Of a stretch of 50,754 nucleotides of DNA, positions 1 through 9,900 are shown one piece after another (position 1 is the first letter of the stretch; every line of letters starts with the position of its first letter). Position numbers and translations under genes: made by a program. Source of the DNA: Mesaphorura yosii (lineage: Eukaryota; Arthropoda; Collembola; Poduromorpha; Tullbergiidae); assembly GCA_009869945.1 (NCBI GenBank), contig WIXG01000480.1, positions 1 to 50,754 on the forward strand, in the 5' to 3' direction. A model generated the notes under the pieces. It was given only the letters and a program-made list of their open reading frames with translations, made no database searches and was not told where the DNA came from.

Positions 1-3
1 ACA

Positions 4-89
4 TTCGCACTAGTACCCCAATCGCGCCTGGGGCTATTCGCACTGGTGCCGTCGCGCTCGTGGTAGTTCGCACTCCCGATTTTCGCACT
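4..89 (+). repeat. Four TTCGCACT motifs
   Basis: The octamer TTCGCACT occurs at 4-11, 37-44, 67-74 and 82-89 with irregular spacing, followed twice by GGTGCC- or AGTACC-like sequence. It could be the edge of a degenerate tandem array entering from outside the window. The rest of 90-603 holds no recognisable gene; it is the upstream/5'UTR side of the exon that follows. Confidence 0.5.
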
Positions 90-603
90 CGTGACATAGG
101 ACCGTTTTCTCCATGCTTCTGAATCCGCCAAGCCAGGCACAAGCAGGAGGCTGACATGTGTTCAGCCCGTTTCTGCCTGCGTGTTTTGTTGTTCTGCTCT
201 CCTGCTTTCAGTGATAAAAGATTGTGAAAGAAAGTGAAGGAATCTTAGTTTCCTTCTCAGAATGAGCCTGTAAATATCTCCATCTTCAGTCTCAGCAGCA
301 TGTGTCTCCGTTCAGCGAAGAAAGTATCTGTGTTTGTATTTGTGTTGTTGCGTGGCGACAGTTTGCCAGTTTCTGCAGTCCTGCAGCCGTGAACGTGAAA
401 TGGACATGAAACATTTCTTCTGACCTTTGTCCTCCATTTGTTTCATTTCTACTCACGTCAATCAAGTCAGAAAATCTGTGCGTTCATCTTCAATCAAGAT
501 TCAAGAAAAAATGTTTCTGTGTAGTGGTTCTTCCTTTTGAGAATTTTGTGAATTCCTCGTGAATGCAAACGCGAATACTAACAATGTCGACCCGCACTCG
601 AGA

Positions 604-919
604 ATGTTAACCTTCCACAACAACATGATCACCTCCTCGGGGGCCATAACGGTATATGACAGCAGCGGTGTCACCAGCGGCGTGGCTGCAAACAACTGTA
701 ATCACGGGCACGGGACAGCAGCGACAGGGACCCAGACCCGAACCCATCCTACCAGTAGCGGCAGTGCAAATGTGAATAATAATCTCTGCAAACAGCGAAA
801 ATGGTTTACGAAAAGCGCCATAAAACTTGACAGCGATACTCTCAACTCGAAGTTGATTAGTTTCATCTCTCTCCTCGTCTGCCTTCTCTTTATCATCTAT
901 TACGGACTTCATTTATCAA
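604..919 (+). CDS. First coding exon of an unidentified type II membrane protein (partial)
   Basis: The first in-frame ATG after a stop at 538-540 is at 604. The exon encodes about 105 residues: a Ser/Thr/Asn/Gly-rich, low-complexity cytoplasmic-type N-terminus with a basic stretch (CKQRKW), then one strongly hydrophobic segment (LISFISLLVCLLFIIYYGL, residues about 83-101). It then meets a consensus donor (CAA|GTAAGT, intron starting at 920). A short basic N-terminus with a single membrane anchor and no signal peptide is the layout of Golgi type II enzymes, but no catalytic exon could be attached with confidence. Phase is 1. A phase-compatible acceptor exists near 3775, but the reading frame beyond it is unconvincing. 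Identity unknown; it could be a chance open frame. Confidence 0.4.
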
Positions 920-1772
920 GTAAGTGTGCCTTTCCTAATTTAAATTACGTCGAGTCGAGACGAGAAGGTGAAGGTTGATTGGCAAAGTGTCTGTCTCATT
1001 AAATTTACAAGAAATTATGATCGCAATTAGTTTTAGACGATTGAACTTTGCAGGTAGATAAACGAAAGGGCAGAGCAGGAAAACTAACAAACTAGACGAG
1101 ATTAGACTTGGGCTTACGCCGCTTCTTGTCTAGAAACTTGCAAGAAAAGTAGTGACATGTGATGCGAGATGATTATCGTCCCTGTTCACTGCCTCCCAAT
1201 CACTGGCTGATGGCTGTTGCTCTACTAGTGTTGCCATTAAATTTCAAATTGCAAGTCTAACCTAACAAAAGTAACACACCTGCACTCTCCATACGTGCCC
1301 TCGGAACCCCGGGCCGGATCTCCAAATGTTTACCTTGTTGAACCGCACTCGAGGCAGACATTTCAACTGACGCATCTTGCAAAAAACGCCAGCTGCACCG
1401 CTTTGCCAACTCTCAACATGTGAACACCAATATTGTATTTCTGTCCATGCAATTTGCTAGATTCTTTTGAGGAAAAGTGTTTCAAAGTGACACAGGGCCG
1501 GGGAGGTGTCATTCAAAATGATTTTAAAAAATTCAGGCCGGGATTGGAGAGGGCACATGTGAGGTGGTGTGTGGTGTGCACAGCACTTGAACAATGTTAT
1601 CGCGTCTCTCAACCCGCACACTACATTGCACTCCACATAAGCCAAGAAAGTAAATATGTTGGAAATGTCAAATTTGAAGGGCGGCCGTAAATTAAACATA
1701 CTTGTTACTGTTACCTACTATGTCACCACTTTCGTCGTCCTCTGCCCAGTCGTCCACTGCTAACCTAACACG
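920..1772. other. Non-coding stretch (intron or intergenic)
   Basis: No coding exon is recognised here. It would be the start of intron 1 of the preceding partial gene if that gene is real. CTAACCTAAC-type (telomere-like) motifs occur at about 1257 and 1760, the second just before the next gene's ATG. Confidence 0.4.
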
Positions 1773-3647
1773 ATGATACTGCTGTCTCTTTTCCTGTATA
1801 CTGGGCTACTTGTGGCGGCAGCCACAGAAATGGTTGGTCAACTCCCCAAGTTTGACTCTGGCTGCACGATTCAACTTTTTTCATCTCTATCCGATTTTGA
1901 CCCACTGCAGCTGCCATTGGAGGCTTGGACCCATCACCTGAACCCCCTTCGTCTCACTCTCAGTGGAACTGGGCATAGTGTGGAGGGTGCACATGCGCAG
2001 GAGATGCGTCTTCGTTTTGGGCACTGTATCATCCTCATTGCCGTGTCTGGTGACACAGGACTGTTACAGAGCGTGATCTCGAAGTCGGACTATGCGCGTC
2101 GTGACCACGTTCCGTTCTTTGGTCTGCTCACGTCCGCGTCACACTCCACAGTTGACGAGTCTATGCTCAAAAAAATTTTCCAATCCAGTGGACTGTTTTA
2201 CGAACGCCATCCGATTGTCATTCTGGTTTGGCAAGAGCAGTGGTCGGTAGTCTGCTTCCTGTGTCACAGCGTCGTTGAATGGCGTAGTACACACTCTGAC
2301 TCGATCCCAACCTCAAGCACAGCAATGCGATCGCTGTACAACGCTGTCAACAGAGACGGGAATTGTCACGTGGGAGAGACTTGGGGTGCGTGGAAGCAGT
2401 GGTCCCAATTCGCCCGCTCAGACGGGAGTCGGTGGAAAGCGCTTCCTGATGTGGAACCACAAGCTTTGGAGGAGTGGAAGGATGCGCCTGTGACGGACAT
2501 TCTACCGAACATGCTCGTGCACCGCTTCAACTTGTCCCTCGCGCCAGCTGGACGCAGCGACCTGCAGAAGGCGCCACGTGTGATTTTGTGTTTTCAGTGC
2601 GGGCTGCAGGCCAACAGATTCACGGACATGATTCTCCTCATTCTTGACAAGTTTAAGCACTTGTACTGCACTCGGCAGGTCACGAAGCAACAGGCGTCCC
2701 TCCTCTTCTTCCTCGCCCCATTCGACATGTGGACGTGGGGAGCCCTGGCTGTGTGTGCAGCCACATTCGCTCTCGGTCTCCTGGTGGCTGGGGGCTCACA
2801 GCGACAAGGATACACTGTCCTCTGGTACACACTCGATGTTCTGTGGTCCCTGCTCGGAATTCCACTTCAGAAACCACGCTGGCCTCGTCATGTGGCCCTC
2901 CTCATCTTTCTTCTCTTCTTCCCTTCGCAGCTGTACATTGCCTACTTCACATCGGGCGTGTTGGCGCCCCTCAAACCAACCCACGTGGCCACCAATAAGC
3001 AACTCTTTGACCTGGGCTTTCGCATTGTGTGGGATCGCGGGGCGTACCTGTCACCCAAGCTGAATCAAACGACCGTCACTTTGAACAAGGTAACCTTCAC
3101 CAACAATTCCTTCTTCGAACCAAACACGCCCGACTCCTGCCAAAACCCAAACTGGAATGACTGGGGACCCTGTCTCGGAGCGTGGCCCGATGTGGGAACC
3201 CGCAAAATTGGCACGAAATTCGAGATTCGGTCGCTTGGGCAAATTCGGACTTATTATCCGGACCCTGAGTTATTTTGTGGGACTGTTGACGAGGACTGGC
3301 ACGATGCTTACGAGTGGCTGACATTCCAACCCCTGGGTCACCTCCAGAGCCCCGTCCTAGAATACGTTGCCCGCATGTTTGAGTCTGGCATCATGCCCGG
3401 CTTCTGGGACGGACTCTACGTCACGGGGACGCGGCGGGAGTTCGCAGTCTCCGACCCACGAACCATCTTCCAGCCTCTCTCCTTCAACACGGCTCTGCTG
3501 TCAGTCATTCAGTTGTATGGAATCCTCCTGGTCGTGGCTGTGCTAACCCTCTTCGTCGAAATGATAAGAAAACATTCGGTCGGGTTTAGTTATAAAGACT
3601 GTAGAGAGTGGAGGAGGACACCATTCATGACAAAGGCCATGAGATGA
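1773..3647 (+). CDS. Divergent ionotropic receptor (IR family), intronless
   Basis: Encodes 624 aa with a signal peptide (MILLSLFLYTGLLVAAA). The layout is that of an ionotropic glutamate receptor-like chemoreceptor: an extracellular region of about 300 residues, then APFDMWTW and a first membrane helix (about 317-336), a pore-loop-like segment (about 348-363), a second helix (about 373-395) running into the SGVLAPL block (the position of the SYTAxL element in iGluRs), an extracellular S2-like half, and a last helix (about 573-597) with a short cytoplasmic tail. Divergent IRs typically keep the channel topology but lose the glutamate-binding residues; none of the canonical R/T/D ligand residues was identified here. 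The likely role is a ligand-gated cation channel in sensory neurons. Start: only ATG followed by a signal peptide. Being intronless fits a recently expanded or retroposed divergent IR. Nearest AATAAA is at 3928, about 280 bp downstream. Confidence 0.8.
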   Translation: MILLSLFLYTGLLVAAATEMVGQLPKFDSGCTIQLFSSLSDFDPLQLPLEAWTHHLNPLRLTLSGTGHSVEGAHAQEMRLRFGHCIILIAVSGDTGLLQSVISKSDYARRDHVPFFGLLTSASHSTVDESMLKKIFQSSGLFYERHPIVILVWQEQWSVVCFLCHSVVEWRSTHSDSIPTSSTAMRSLYNAVNRDGNCHVGETWGAWKQWSQFARSDGSRWKALPDVEPQALEEWKDAPVTDILPNMLVHRFNLSLAPAGRSDLQKAPRVILCFQCGLQANRFTDMILLILDKFKHLYCTRQVTKQQASLLFFLAPFDMWTWGALAVCAATFALGLLVAGGSQRQGYTVLWYTLDVLWSLLGIPLQKPRWPRHVALLIFLLFFPSQLYIAYFTSGVLAPLKPTHVATNKQLFDLGFRIVWDRGAYLSPKLNQTTVTLNKVTFTNNSFFEPNTPDSCQNPNWNDWGPCLGAWPDVGTRKIGTKFEIRSLGQIRTYYPDPELFCGTVDEDWHDAYEWLTFQPLGHLQSPVLEYVARMFESGIMPGFWDGLYVTGTRREFAVSDPRTIFQPLSFNTALLSVIQLYGILLVVAVLTLFVEMIRKHSVGFSYKDCREWRRTPFMTKAMR

Positions 3648-3739
3648 GGAGGAGCAGATGTGAGCGATAGACAATGTCAAGCACTTGGCGATACACATTC
3701 AGTTTCTTTTCACAAAAAAAGTTGATACTTCCTACAGAA

Positions 3740-4095
3740 TTAAACCAAACCTTGTCTGCTCTCTGTACTTTCAGCACTGTCGCTTGTCCTCATCCCGACT
3801 AGGATCGAGTCTGCGCCTTGTTCATCCTTGAACTGGTCCAATTCAGTCGGAGTCAGCTCCTCCAGGTCACCCGAGCACGGAGACAGAAAGGATCCAAAAG
3901 TCACCTACGCCGATAACCGGGGACATCAATAAACTGGTCGGAAGAGCACTCTAGCTGCGACAGCGACTCGCCGCTCGGGTGGAGGACGTCTTCCGCCCAC
4001 GTAACCCCCACGTGCGCCAGTACCCGCTCCACCTCGCGTCAGGGGTGCAGCACGAGCTCTTCGTACGTTACATTGTGAAACAGAGATTTTACCGA
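3740..4095 (-). pseudogene. Tyrosylprotein-sulfotransferase-like C-terminal relic
   Basis: Read on the minus strand from about 4095, the frame gives NVTYEELVLHP, a TGA (4039-4041), then REVERVLAHVGVTWAEDVLH and SLSQLECSSDQFI. This matches the order of a conserved TPST C-terminal block as I remember it (YE.LVLHPE, W...VLH, SLS..E.S.DQ.I). TPSTs transfer sulfate from PAPS to tyrosine in the Golgi. Past this block the frame ends (GYRRR then stop) and a shifted frame continues (FLSPCSGDLEELTPTELDQF to a stop at 3740-3742) with coding-like composition. So there is one in-frame stop and one apparent 1-nt shift, and no upstream catalytic exons (PAPS loop) were found nearby. Either a decayed copy or consensus errors in the assembly; a short final exon with a divergent tail is the alternative for the last part. 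Confidence 0.45.
3928..3933 (+). terminator. Possible polyadenylation signal for the ionotropic receptor
   Basis: AATAAA on the plus strand about 280 bp after the receptor stop codon. It lies inside the minus-strand sulfotransferase-like relic, so it may be coincidental. Confidence 0.35.
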
Positions 4096-4824
4096 GGACC
4101 TGTTCTACTCTACCTATTTCACGGGGTAATAAAAAGAGGAAATGATTCGAATCATAGAACGATTGTTGGAATCCGGAATGTATCAGCGGTGGTAAGAGTA
4201 AGAGTAAACTCATTTGAATAAGAGTAAGTAACTAAGTATAAAGTAACTCATAATGTATTAAAGTTAATTGCAATTAGTTAATTATAGTACGCTATGGACA
4301 CCTGCGTACACCAGTGTCTGTGCTTTTTATAGAGTTATTACCAACCGTAGCAATTTTATGTACTGGATGCATTATGAATTTGATGTTCCCATTACAAGAT
4401 CACTACAAAAGAATTAGAGATTGGTTGCAGAACAGAGTACAGTTACTTAGCGAATTTTCGCGTGTGCATATAAAAGCGCCCGCAGGTTGCGTCTGCACTC
4501 TACAACTGTACCTCCAGTAGTTTTGTCTTTTCGCGCAGAAACTGCTCTACAAAAGGAATAAATGTTGACCACGGCAAAACTTGACTGAAAAAGTTCTCAG
4601 GCGTCCTTGAAAAGGCTTCATGGACAATCTTGTGTAGGTGCAGTGGCTAGCCACGAACACGCACCGCAAATGAAACCACTTCACATCGAGTATGGACTCA
4701 TGGAACAATAAAATGCTAGGAAAAGAACATTGGTAAAACGGTTGCAAAAATATTCCTTTTTTACGCATACAAACGAGTTGAGTTCAACCTCAAAACAAAC
4801 TGAGTCCATAAATGATTTACTCAA
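4096..4824. other. Intergenic, nothing recognised
   Basis: AT-rich. Several short open frames but no family signal, signal peptide or splice-supported exon. Confidence 0.4.
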
Positions 4825-4830
4825 TTTATT
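4825..4830 (-). terminator. Polyadenylation signal of the Cys-rich gene
   Basis: AATAAA on the minus strand, 36 bp past the stop codon of the gene at 4866-5672. Confidence 0.7.
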
Positions 4831-4865
4831 AAAGGGAGACATATGTCATTTTCACGTCACACACA

Positions 4866-5672
4866 TCATTTGTTGTCGTTTTTATGTGTTTGATTCAGTG
4901 CGCTCGTGTCACTAATGCAAGACTTCAGGTCAGATGAATGGACAGGGAATTCTTTCTTGTAACAATGGCAACCAACACGATTTGTATACAGTGTCCATGC
5001 ATTCTCGGGGCAATTCAATCGAGATATCCAATTATGATAACCAAAATAGTAGCGAGGACAATATTTGTTCTCCAATAAACACGTACACCGCAACGATTTC
5101 AAGTCAAGAAATGCTCCAGAATTGATCTGCTTGCATTCGGCGTCCGAGACACATTCTTCTTTGCCGGAGCTCCACACTTGGCCCTCGTCTTCATAAGGGC
5201 AAGTGCACACACCACGAGTACACTCCAAAGACTCCCTGCAAGGGACAATGTCTTTGACACACGATTGGCCGTGAGTTCTTCCTGGAATACATCTGAGGCC
5301 ACCAAAAATGTTGTGCCAGTAAACTCCTTTACAATGACACATCCCCGTGATTGGTTCACAAGTTGTGTGAATAGGGCATTTAAACAAGGCGGCACCCGCT
5401 CTACCGTGAAGTAGCGGAGGTTTGAGCCTACAATCAGCCAGAAATGTGTAAATGCAGGTTCCGTTCTTTGGAATAGCTCCGTATTTGGCGCAGAAACTTG
5501 AAAGAGGTGTTAAAAGACTGTTACTGTCGAATTTCATTGTAGGGATACCGACACCGAGACCTGCAATGGTCAAAATCGTGGCTCCTACCAAGATTATTGG
5601 AAATAAAAGTTGCCCGCACTTGCCAGCACCAACAATCTGCAATTTGTTTGCAGTAGCAGACTTCATGATCAT
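4866..5672 (-). CDS. Cys-rich protein with N-terminal membrane anchor (EB-module-like repeats)
   Basis: Single exon, 268 aa, first ATG at 5672 (a second ATG two codons later is equally possible). A polar N-terminus of about 20 residues precedes one hydrophobic segment (FPIILVGATILTIAGLGVGIP), read as a signal anchor or uncleaved signal. The rest is rich in cysteines in short-spaced patterns (TCEPITGMCHC, LECTRGVCTCP, LRCTCLLENKYC, VGCHCYK) resembling the EB/EGF-like modules common in arthropod and nematode secreted proteins. N-glycosylation sequons are visible (KNGTC, LNQTH). Flanked by a TATA box about 60 bp upstream and AATAAA about 35 bp downstream, so a complete short transcription unit with a very short 5'UTR. 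Function unknown; extracellular or type II topology inferred. Confidence 0.7.
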   Translation of the reverse strand: MIMKSATANKLQIVGAGKCGQLLFPIILVGATILTIAGLGVGIPTMKFDSNSLLTPLSSFCAKYGAIPKNGTCIYTFLADCRLKPPLLHGRAGAALFKCPIHTTCEPITGMCHCKGVYWHNIFGGLRCIPGRTHGQSCVKDIVPCRESLECTRGVCTCPYEDEGQVWSSGKEECVSDAECKQINSGAFLDLKSLRCTCLLENKYCPRYYFGYHNWISRLNCPENAWTLYTNRVGCHCYKKEFPVHSSDLKSCISDTSALNQTHKNDNK

Positions 5673-5732
5673 TGTTTTAAAGCTTTAACACTGGGAAATA
5701 AAGTATAGTTCGCAATTCACACTTGCAGCCCC

Positions 5733-5740
5733 ATTTATAG
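5733..5740 (-). promoter_or_regulatory. TATA box of the Cys-rich gene
   Basis: CTATAAAT on the minus strand, 61 bp upstream of the ATG at 5672. A start site about 30 bp downstream leaves a 5'UTR of roughly 30-35 nt. Confidence 0.6.
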
Positions 5741-6946
5741 CAATTACAATGCTGCTGTTGAGTCAAATCTTTACAATTTAGTTCAATTCAGATCAATCAC
5801 AGCAATTAAATATTTATTTAAAACAGCATAACAACGGAATGAATGAAATCGTATCTGATTGAGAGTTTTGTATTGCAATGTCACTGTGGAAGGTTAGTGA
5901 AGGTCAGCCAGAGTTTGAGTTCGTGTTTGCACACTGCTGTAACTGAAACAACTTAGACAGCTTTGAGAAAGCTTGAAATATAATGTTGATCTTATGTGAT
6001 TGAGATTGCGGCATTGCAGTAGGAGGACTATCCTACAAATGCAAGAAGGACAAATATCAATCAAAATTGAATGTGAAACGATGGGGGATTGTCACCCACT
6101 TCCCAACACAGAGAAATCGATGATGTATCAGATGTCGGGCAAGGAAGGGCACCAGAATATTGTTTTTCAAACTCAAGCACTTAAAGAAAACACTCCGACT
6201 TCAAGACTTCACTCGATTTTCATATTTTGAGTAATTTAAACATATCTGGAATCACTCAAACCAAAAAGCTTTCCACATGAACTTTGTCAGTGACATCTCA
6301 GAAAAGTCAGAAAGTGCACTTACTTAAAACAGCGCGAATAACTTAGTCACTGCTTGCCTTGGTTTACGGCTCCTGTGTATTTCTTTTACCCATTGAAAAG
6401 AATGGTTAGGGTATAATAATAGATCACATTACATTGCTCATATGCCCGAACTCAGAGGACCATGTTGTCGCCCAAAACGTTCCAGGTTTGGGGGATCATA
6501 ATTAATTATATCTTAGTTTACACATTCAGCTTTTATGTATTGTAGAATCTTGGAGTATTCCACGATCCAAAATACGTCAGTCCAAAATTACTTTTTAGTC
6601 CGGAGCCGATTACGCCATGATACTAAAACTGTAATCAAAACTTTCTAATCTGTATCAGTTAATGATGTGATTCTTTAGCCGTGAGCCGCCACCAACGTCG
6701 ACAGCACAAACACTTGTTTGAGTTCCTTCCTCATCATGAAAAATTGAGAACGGCATGACTCGTGATGCTGAATTCCTCCGCTGGATGATTGACAGATAAT
6801 CAGATAATTGTTTATTCTGACATTAAAATTCCACTTTTGGAGTCATGAAGTCATGTCATCATTCTTTAATAAGTCAACATGCTGATGGCTTTCAAGTGCC
6901 CTCATGCACGCAGGTTAGCTATGCGCGCTTGCACGTAGCCGAGTGT
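5741..6946. other. Intergenic, AT-rich, nothing recognised
   Basis: About 1.2 kb with scattered short open frames and no splice-supported or family-like exon. No repeat boundary was noticed. Confidence 0.4.
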
Positions 6947-8123
6947 TCAAAGAGTCGCGTACAAAGGCGCGACGGGCTCGACCCCCTCGATGGTGACGCC
7001 CCCGCGGTTCCCCACCTCCACGGTGCCGAAGCGCTCCGCCCACTCAGGCGGGAGGGGGCGGGCTCCGGGCGTGGCGAGCCAGATGCGGAGAAGGTGGCGT
7101 CTCTTGTCCACCTCGGCCCAGTCCTCCCACGCGGTCCGGTCGTGAAGCAGCGGGTGATTGTACACAAACTGCACGTCGCCCCTCTGCAGTTCCATCGTGA
7201 AGTGCAGCCGCGGGTCGTCGCACGTCGCGTCAAAGTAATTCAGCGCCTCGACTTGCAGTGGACTCAGCCGCGGAGCGTCGGCGAAGCGCTGCGACGAGTT
7301 GATATACTGCCTCTGGTACCTGCAAGGGAAATTATTAGGGTCTTGGCTCCTGACATGCGTCGAGGGTTTCTTGCCTGACGGAGAAGTGGCCTTCGTAGTC
7401 GCTGAACACGGCAATGCTGTAGAACGGCAGTTTGCCCTTCGGAATCTCTCCGCGCCTGTCGATCGGAAACGGCTGCAGGAGCACTGCCGCCAAGTCCGGC
7501 CTTGTCCTCAGGATTTCGTTGTACACCGACCCGGCACTCACGAGCGCCGAGCGACCACCGCTCTTGGCGGTCTGGAGGCAGAGGAGCCCCACCACATCAC
7601 ACGAGTCCGTGTGGAACGTCTGCCGCTCGCTCGTTTGGTAGACACGCACTTTAGGGTCGTGGCTATTGAGTCCCAAGTCACGCACGTGGCCCAGCAAGTG
7701 ACCCTGCCCGTTCTGCTGGCGGAGGTTGCCCATGCACGCCCCGAGCAGAAGAAACGCGGCGCAGAGGACGCGATGCGGCCACTCGTCAACGGGAACGCCC
7801 CGCCAGAGCACGAAGCCCAGGCCATGGTGTAGCTGCTGTCGGAATTGAGCCACTCGCTCACGCAGGAGCTGAAGCTGGCCCCCAAAGTGCCGCTCGAAAG
7901 CGCCACCATCGGCCAACAACTCCAGAGAAATGGTGTCCGGGTTCTGCTGCTGCTTCCAAGCTGCGAGTTTCTCCGCGGCGGCCTTCAGCTCGTCGAGTTC
8001 GGCGGAGGTGAAGTGGAAGATCCATTCCGACTCACGCTGGACGACGTCCGGGCCGTACCAGACCGAAGGCCCGACTTGTCGGGGTGACAGGGGCTTGTGG
8101 CTGTGGCTGGCGTGACCGTTCAT
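6947..8123 (-). CDS. TauD/TfdA-type Fe(II)/2-oxoglutarate dioxygenase, two exons
   Basis: Exon 1 8123-7375, exon 2 7319-6947; 373 aa. The ATG at 8123 (MNGHASHSH) is the first in-frame methionine. The fold signature is complete: HTD at about residues 171-173 (QTFHTDSCD), the distal iron His in NHPLLHDRTAW (about H309), and the 2-oxoglutarate-binding Arg in RRHLLRIWLA. These enzymes couple 2-oxoglutarate decarboxylation to oxidation of a small carboxylate, sulfonate or amino-acid-like substrate; the substrate here is unknown. The style (SCDVVGLLCL, GGRSALVS, QRQYINSSQRF) is closer to fungal/bacterial/plant TauD-like proteins than to animal gamma-butyrobetaine or trimethyllysine dioxygenases, and I see no animal-type N-terminal domain, so lateral acquisition is a candidate. 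The 55-bp intron (7320-7374) has a GC donor (CAG|GCAAGA) and a CAG acceptor, and is the only joining that keeps the frame. Very GC-rich coding DNA. Confidence 0.75.
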
Positions 8124-8810
8124 GTTGCTAGGCAGCTCGAAAGAAACTCTATTACTTGGCAAAGGCGAAGTTCAGAAGCTGAGTGGGCGCACGTCGTGTG
8201 CGACCTGCTCAAACTGGACTGCTAGATTCGATCCGCGGTCAAGAGCGGGTCAAGTTCAAGAAGTCAGGCAGGGTGCAGCGCATTGCATCACGTTCGTCTC
8301 AGAATTCTCTGCTCATTTCATGCGTGAACAGGACGTTTGCCTTCGCCGTGCAAATCATATCGCGTCATTCTTGGGTCTCATTAGAGTTATCAGTTGAGCT
8401 GAAGGAGAAGCTGCGGTTATTCGCCTGCTCCTCGTCTGTGGTCGGCATTCTTGACCTTAACTCCCGTCCGAACTACTGCTTCGTGTTGAAGGCATATCTT
8501 TCGAAATGAGAGCATCCCGATTGAGTTGACACTGACCTGAAAACGCTAGTGCGATTTACTCGCGAATAATGAAACGCAACCCGACTTTAGTCTTCAGCAC
8601 GGAATCCCCGAATTTTCTGTCTGCTTGGCCCTCGCTTGAGTGTGCGTGCTTTTGGATTGTTATCGACCCAGGAAGTCTTCTCTGGGCGAGAGCGCGGCTC
8701 ACGCGTGGTTGCTTCACTTCCGCGATTGTGCTCGTGGTTTCCTAATTGCCAATTAAATGCCCAGTGGTGAGCCCGAGTGTGGGCACGAGCAGTGAGCACG
8801 AGCCAGTGCC
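8124..8810. other. Divergent intergenic region
   Basis: Shared 5' flank of the minus-strand dioxygenase and the plus-strand small membrane protein. No TATA box or extra gene was recognised. Confidence 0.35.
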
Positions 8811-9543
8811 ATGACTGCCATCATGGACTTCTTTCAGCGCTACGAGCTCGAACTCCTCGTCGCCGCCATTATCGTCGCGATCCTCCTCCTTCTTTGCTGC
8901 TGCTGCATTTGCGTGTACGTCAGAAGGCGAAGGACCAAGGGTGGAAGTGCTTGGAGGACAGAAACAGATGCAGGTTCGGTCCAAACACTAACTTCAGAGA
9001 CAAAGAATGGCTTTTTGTGTGAGTATTTGAACTGCAGAAACGGGAGGCGAAACTGAGCGTCTGATTGGCGTGGAGGATGAAGAAAATCTACCGGAAGAAC
9101 GCAAGACTCTCAGTGAGTCCCAGGAATCGGAGGGACTCGAAGAGGTGAAAGCGCCTGAGCCAAAGGAAGACAGTCCGGCTCCTAAAGCCAAAGAACAGCC
9201 TGCCCCAGCCGCCGAGCTGCCGATGGCCCGCCTGACGCTACCGTACGTCTCCACCGGAACCGGGAAGTCTCTCGCCGACCTTCGCGACCGCCTGGAGGCG
9301 GACGTTCAAGAAATGTTTGGAACCTTCGAGCGGACCGACGACGAGGAGCTCGAGGGCGAGGACGAGGGACCGGTGATCGAGGAGAACTCCTCCTGGATCT
9401 TCGACATCCCGATGGCCGACACTCCCGAGAACCGCGAGTCGCTACTCGGCCTCGCCACTTGGCTGCGGGACGCGGCAGAGCTGCACACGCTGCAGTTGAG
9501 GTACCCCGACGGCGAGGAGGTAAACCTCGACGAGGACGACTAG
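8811..9543 (+). CDS. Small single-pass membrane protein with acidic cytosolic tail
   Basis: Exon 1 8811-8973, intron 8974-9037 (64 bp, CAG|GTTCGG ... CTGCAG), exon 2 9038-9543; 222 aa. A short N-terminus (MTAIMDFFQRYELE) leads straight into a membrane helix (LLVAAIIVAILLLLCCCCIC), then a stop-transfer RRRR and a long Glu/Asp/Pro-rich tail ending in DLDEDD-type acidic residues. The four consecutive cysteines at the membrane face are likely palmitoylation sites. A better-looking donor (GTGAGT at about 9018) would leave a 19-bp intron, so the upstream donor was chosen; it also keeps phase. The C-terminal part (WIFDIPMADTPENRESLLGLATWLRDAAELHTLQL) looks folded but is not a family I recognise. AATAAA follows 3 bp after the stop. 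Confidence 0.6.
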
Positions 9544-9546
9544 ACT

Positions 9547-9552
9547 AATAAA
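9547..9552 (+). terminator. Polyadenylation signal
   Basis: AATAAA three bases after the stop codon of the gene at 8811-9543, giving an extremely short 3'UTR. Confidence 0.65.
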
Positions 9553-9900
9553 TTCCATCGTTTTCCGACATGAATGGGCTTGCTGAAGTTGTTGACTTGA
9601 AGTTTTGGTAGTTTTAAAATTCATCACGACTCACGACTAACACTAATTGTCACTGCACATTGGTGCTGAGTGTAGGACTTTGGCAGGAATACAAAACTTT
9701 GCAATTAGTGCATGATGTAATTGTGAGCCGACGGTGACATTCCACATTCCTCCCGAGTGAAATTGAGTTGGGTGAGATAAGGAATGTCAGTAAACAAAGC
9801 CCTTCACTCGTCAGGCCGGCTGTACTCAATTGGAAAGTCTAAATCCCCAGGCACTCATTTGCATATGAAACTGTTCTCTCGAAGCACACGCACGGCAGAA
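9553..9900. other. Intergenic / 5' region of the GH35 gene
   Basis: An in-frame ATG at 9784 would add 39 residues to the GH35 protein ahead of the signal peptide; it is treated as 5'UTR here. Confidence 0.4.

Noticed and set aside
3775..3925. Second exon of the type II membrane gene (nested receptor in its intron)
   Set aside because: Phase fits the donor at 920, but the reading soon meets stops and is less protein-like than the opposite strand, which carries the sulfotransferase-like block.
9784..9900. Upstream ATG as GH35 start
   Set aside because: It would bury the signal peptide 40 residues inside the protein.
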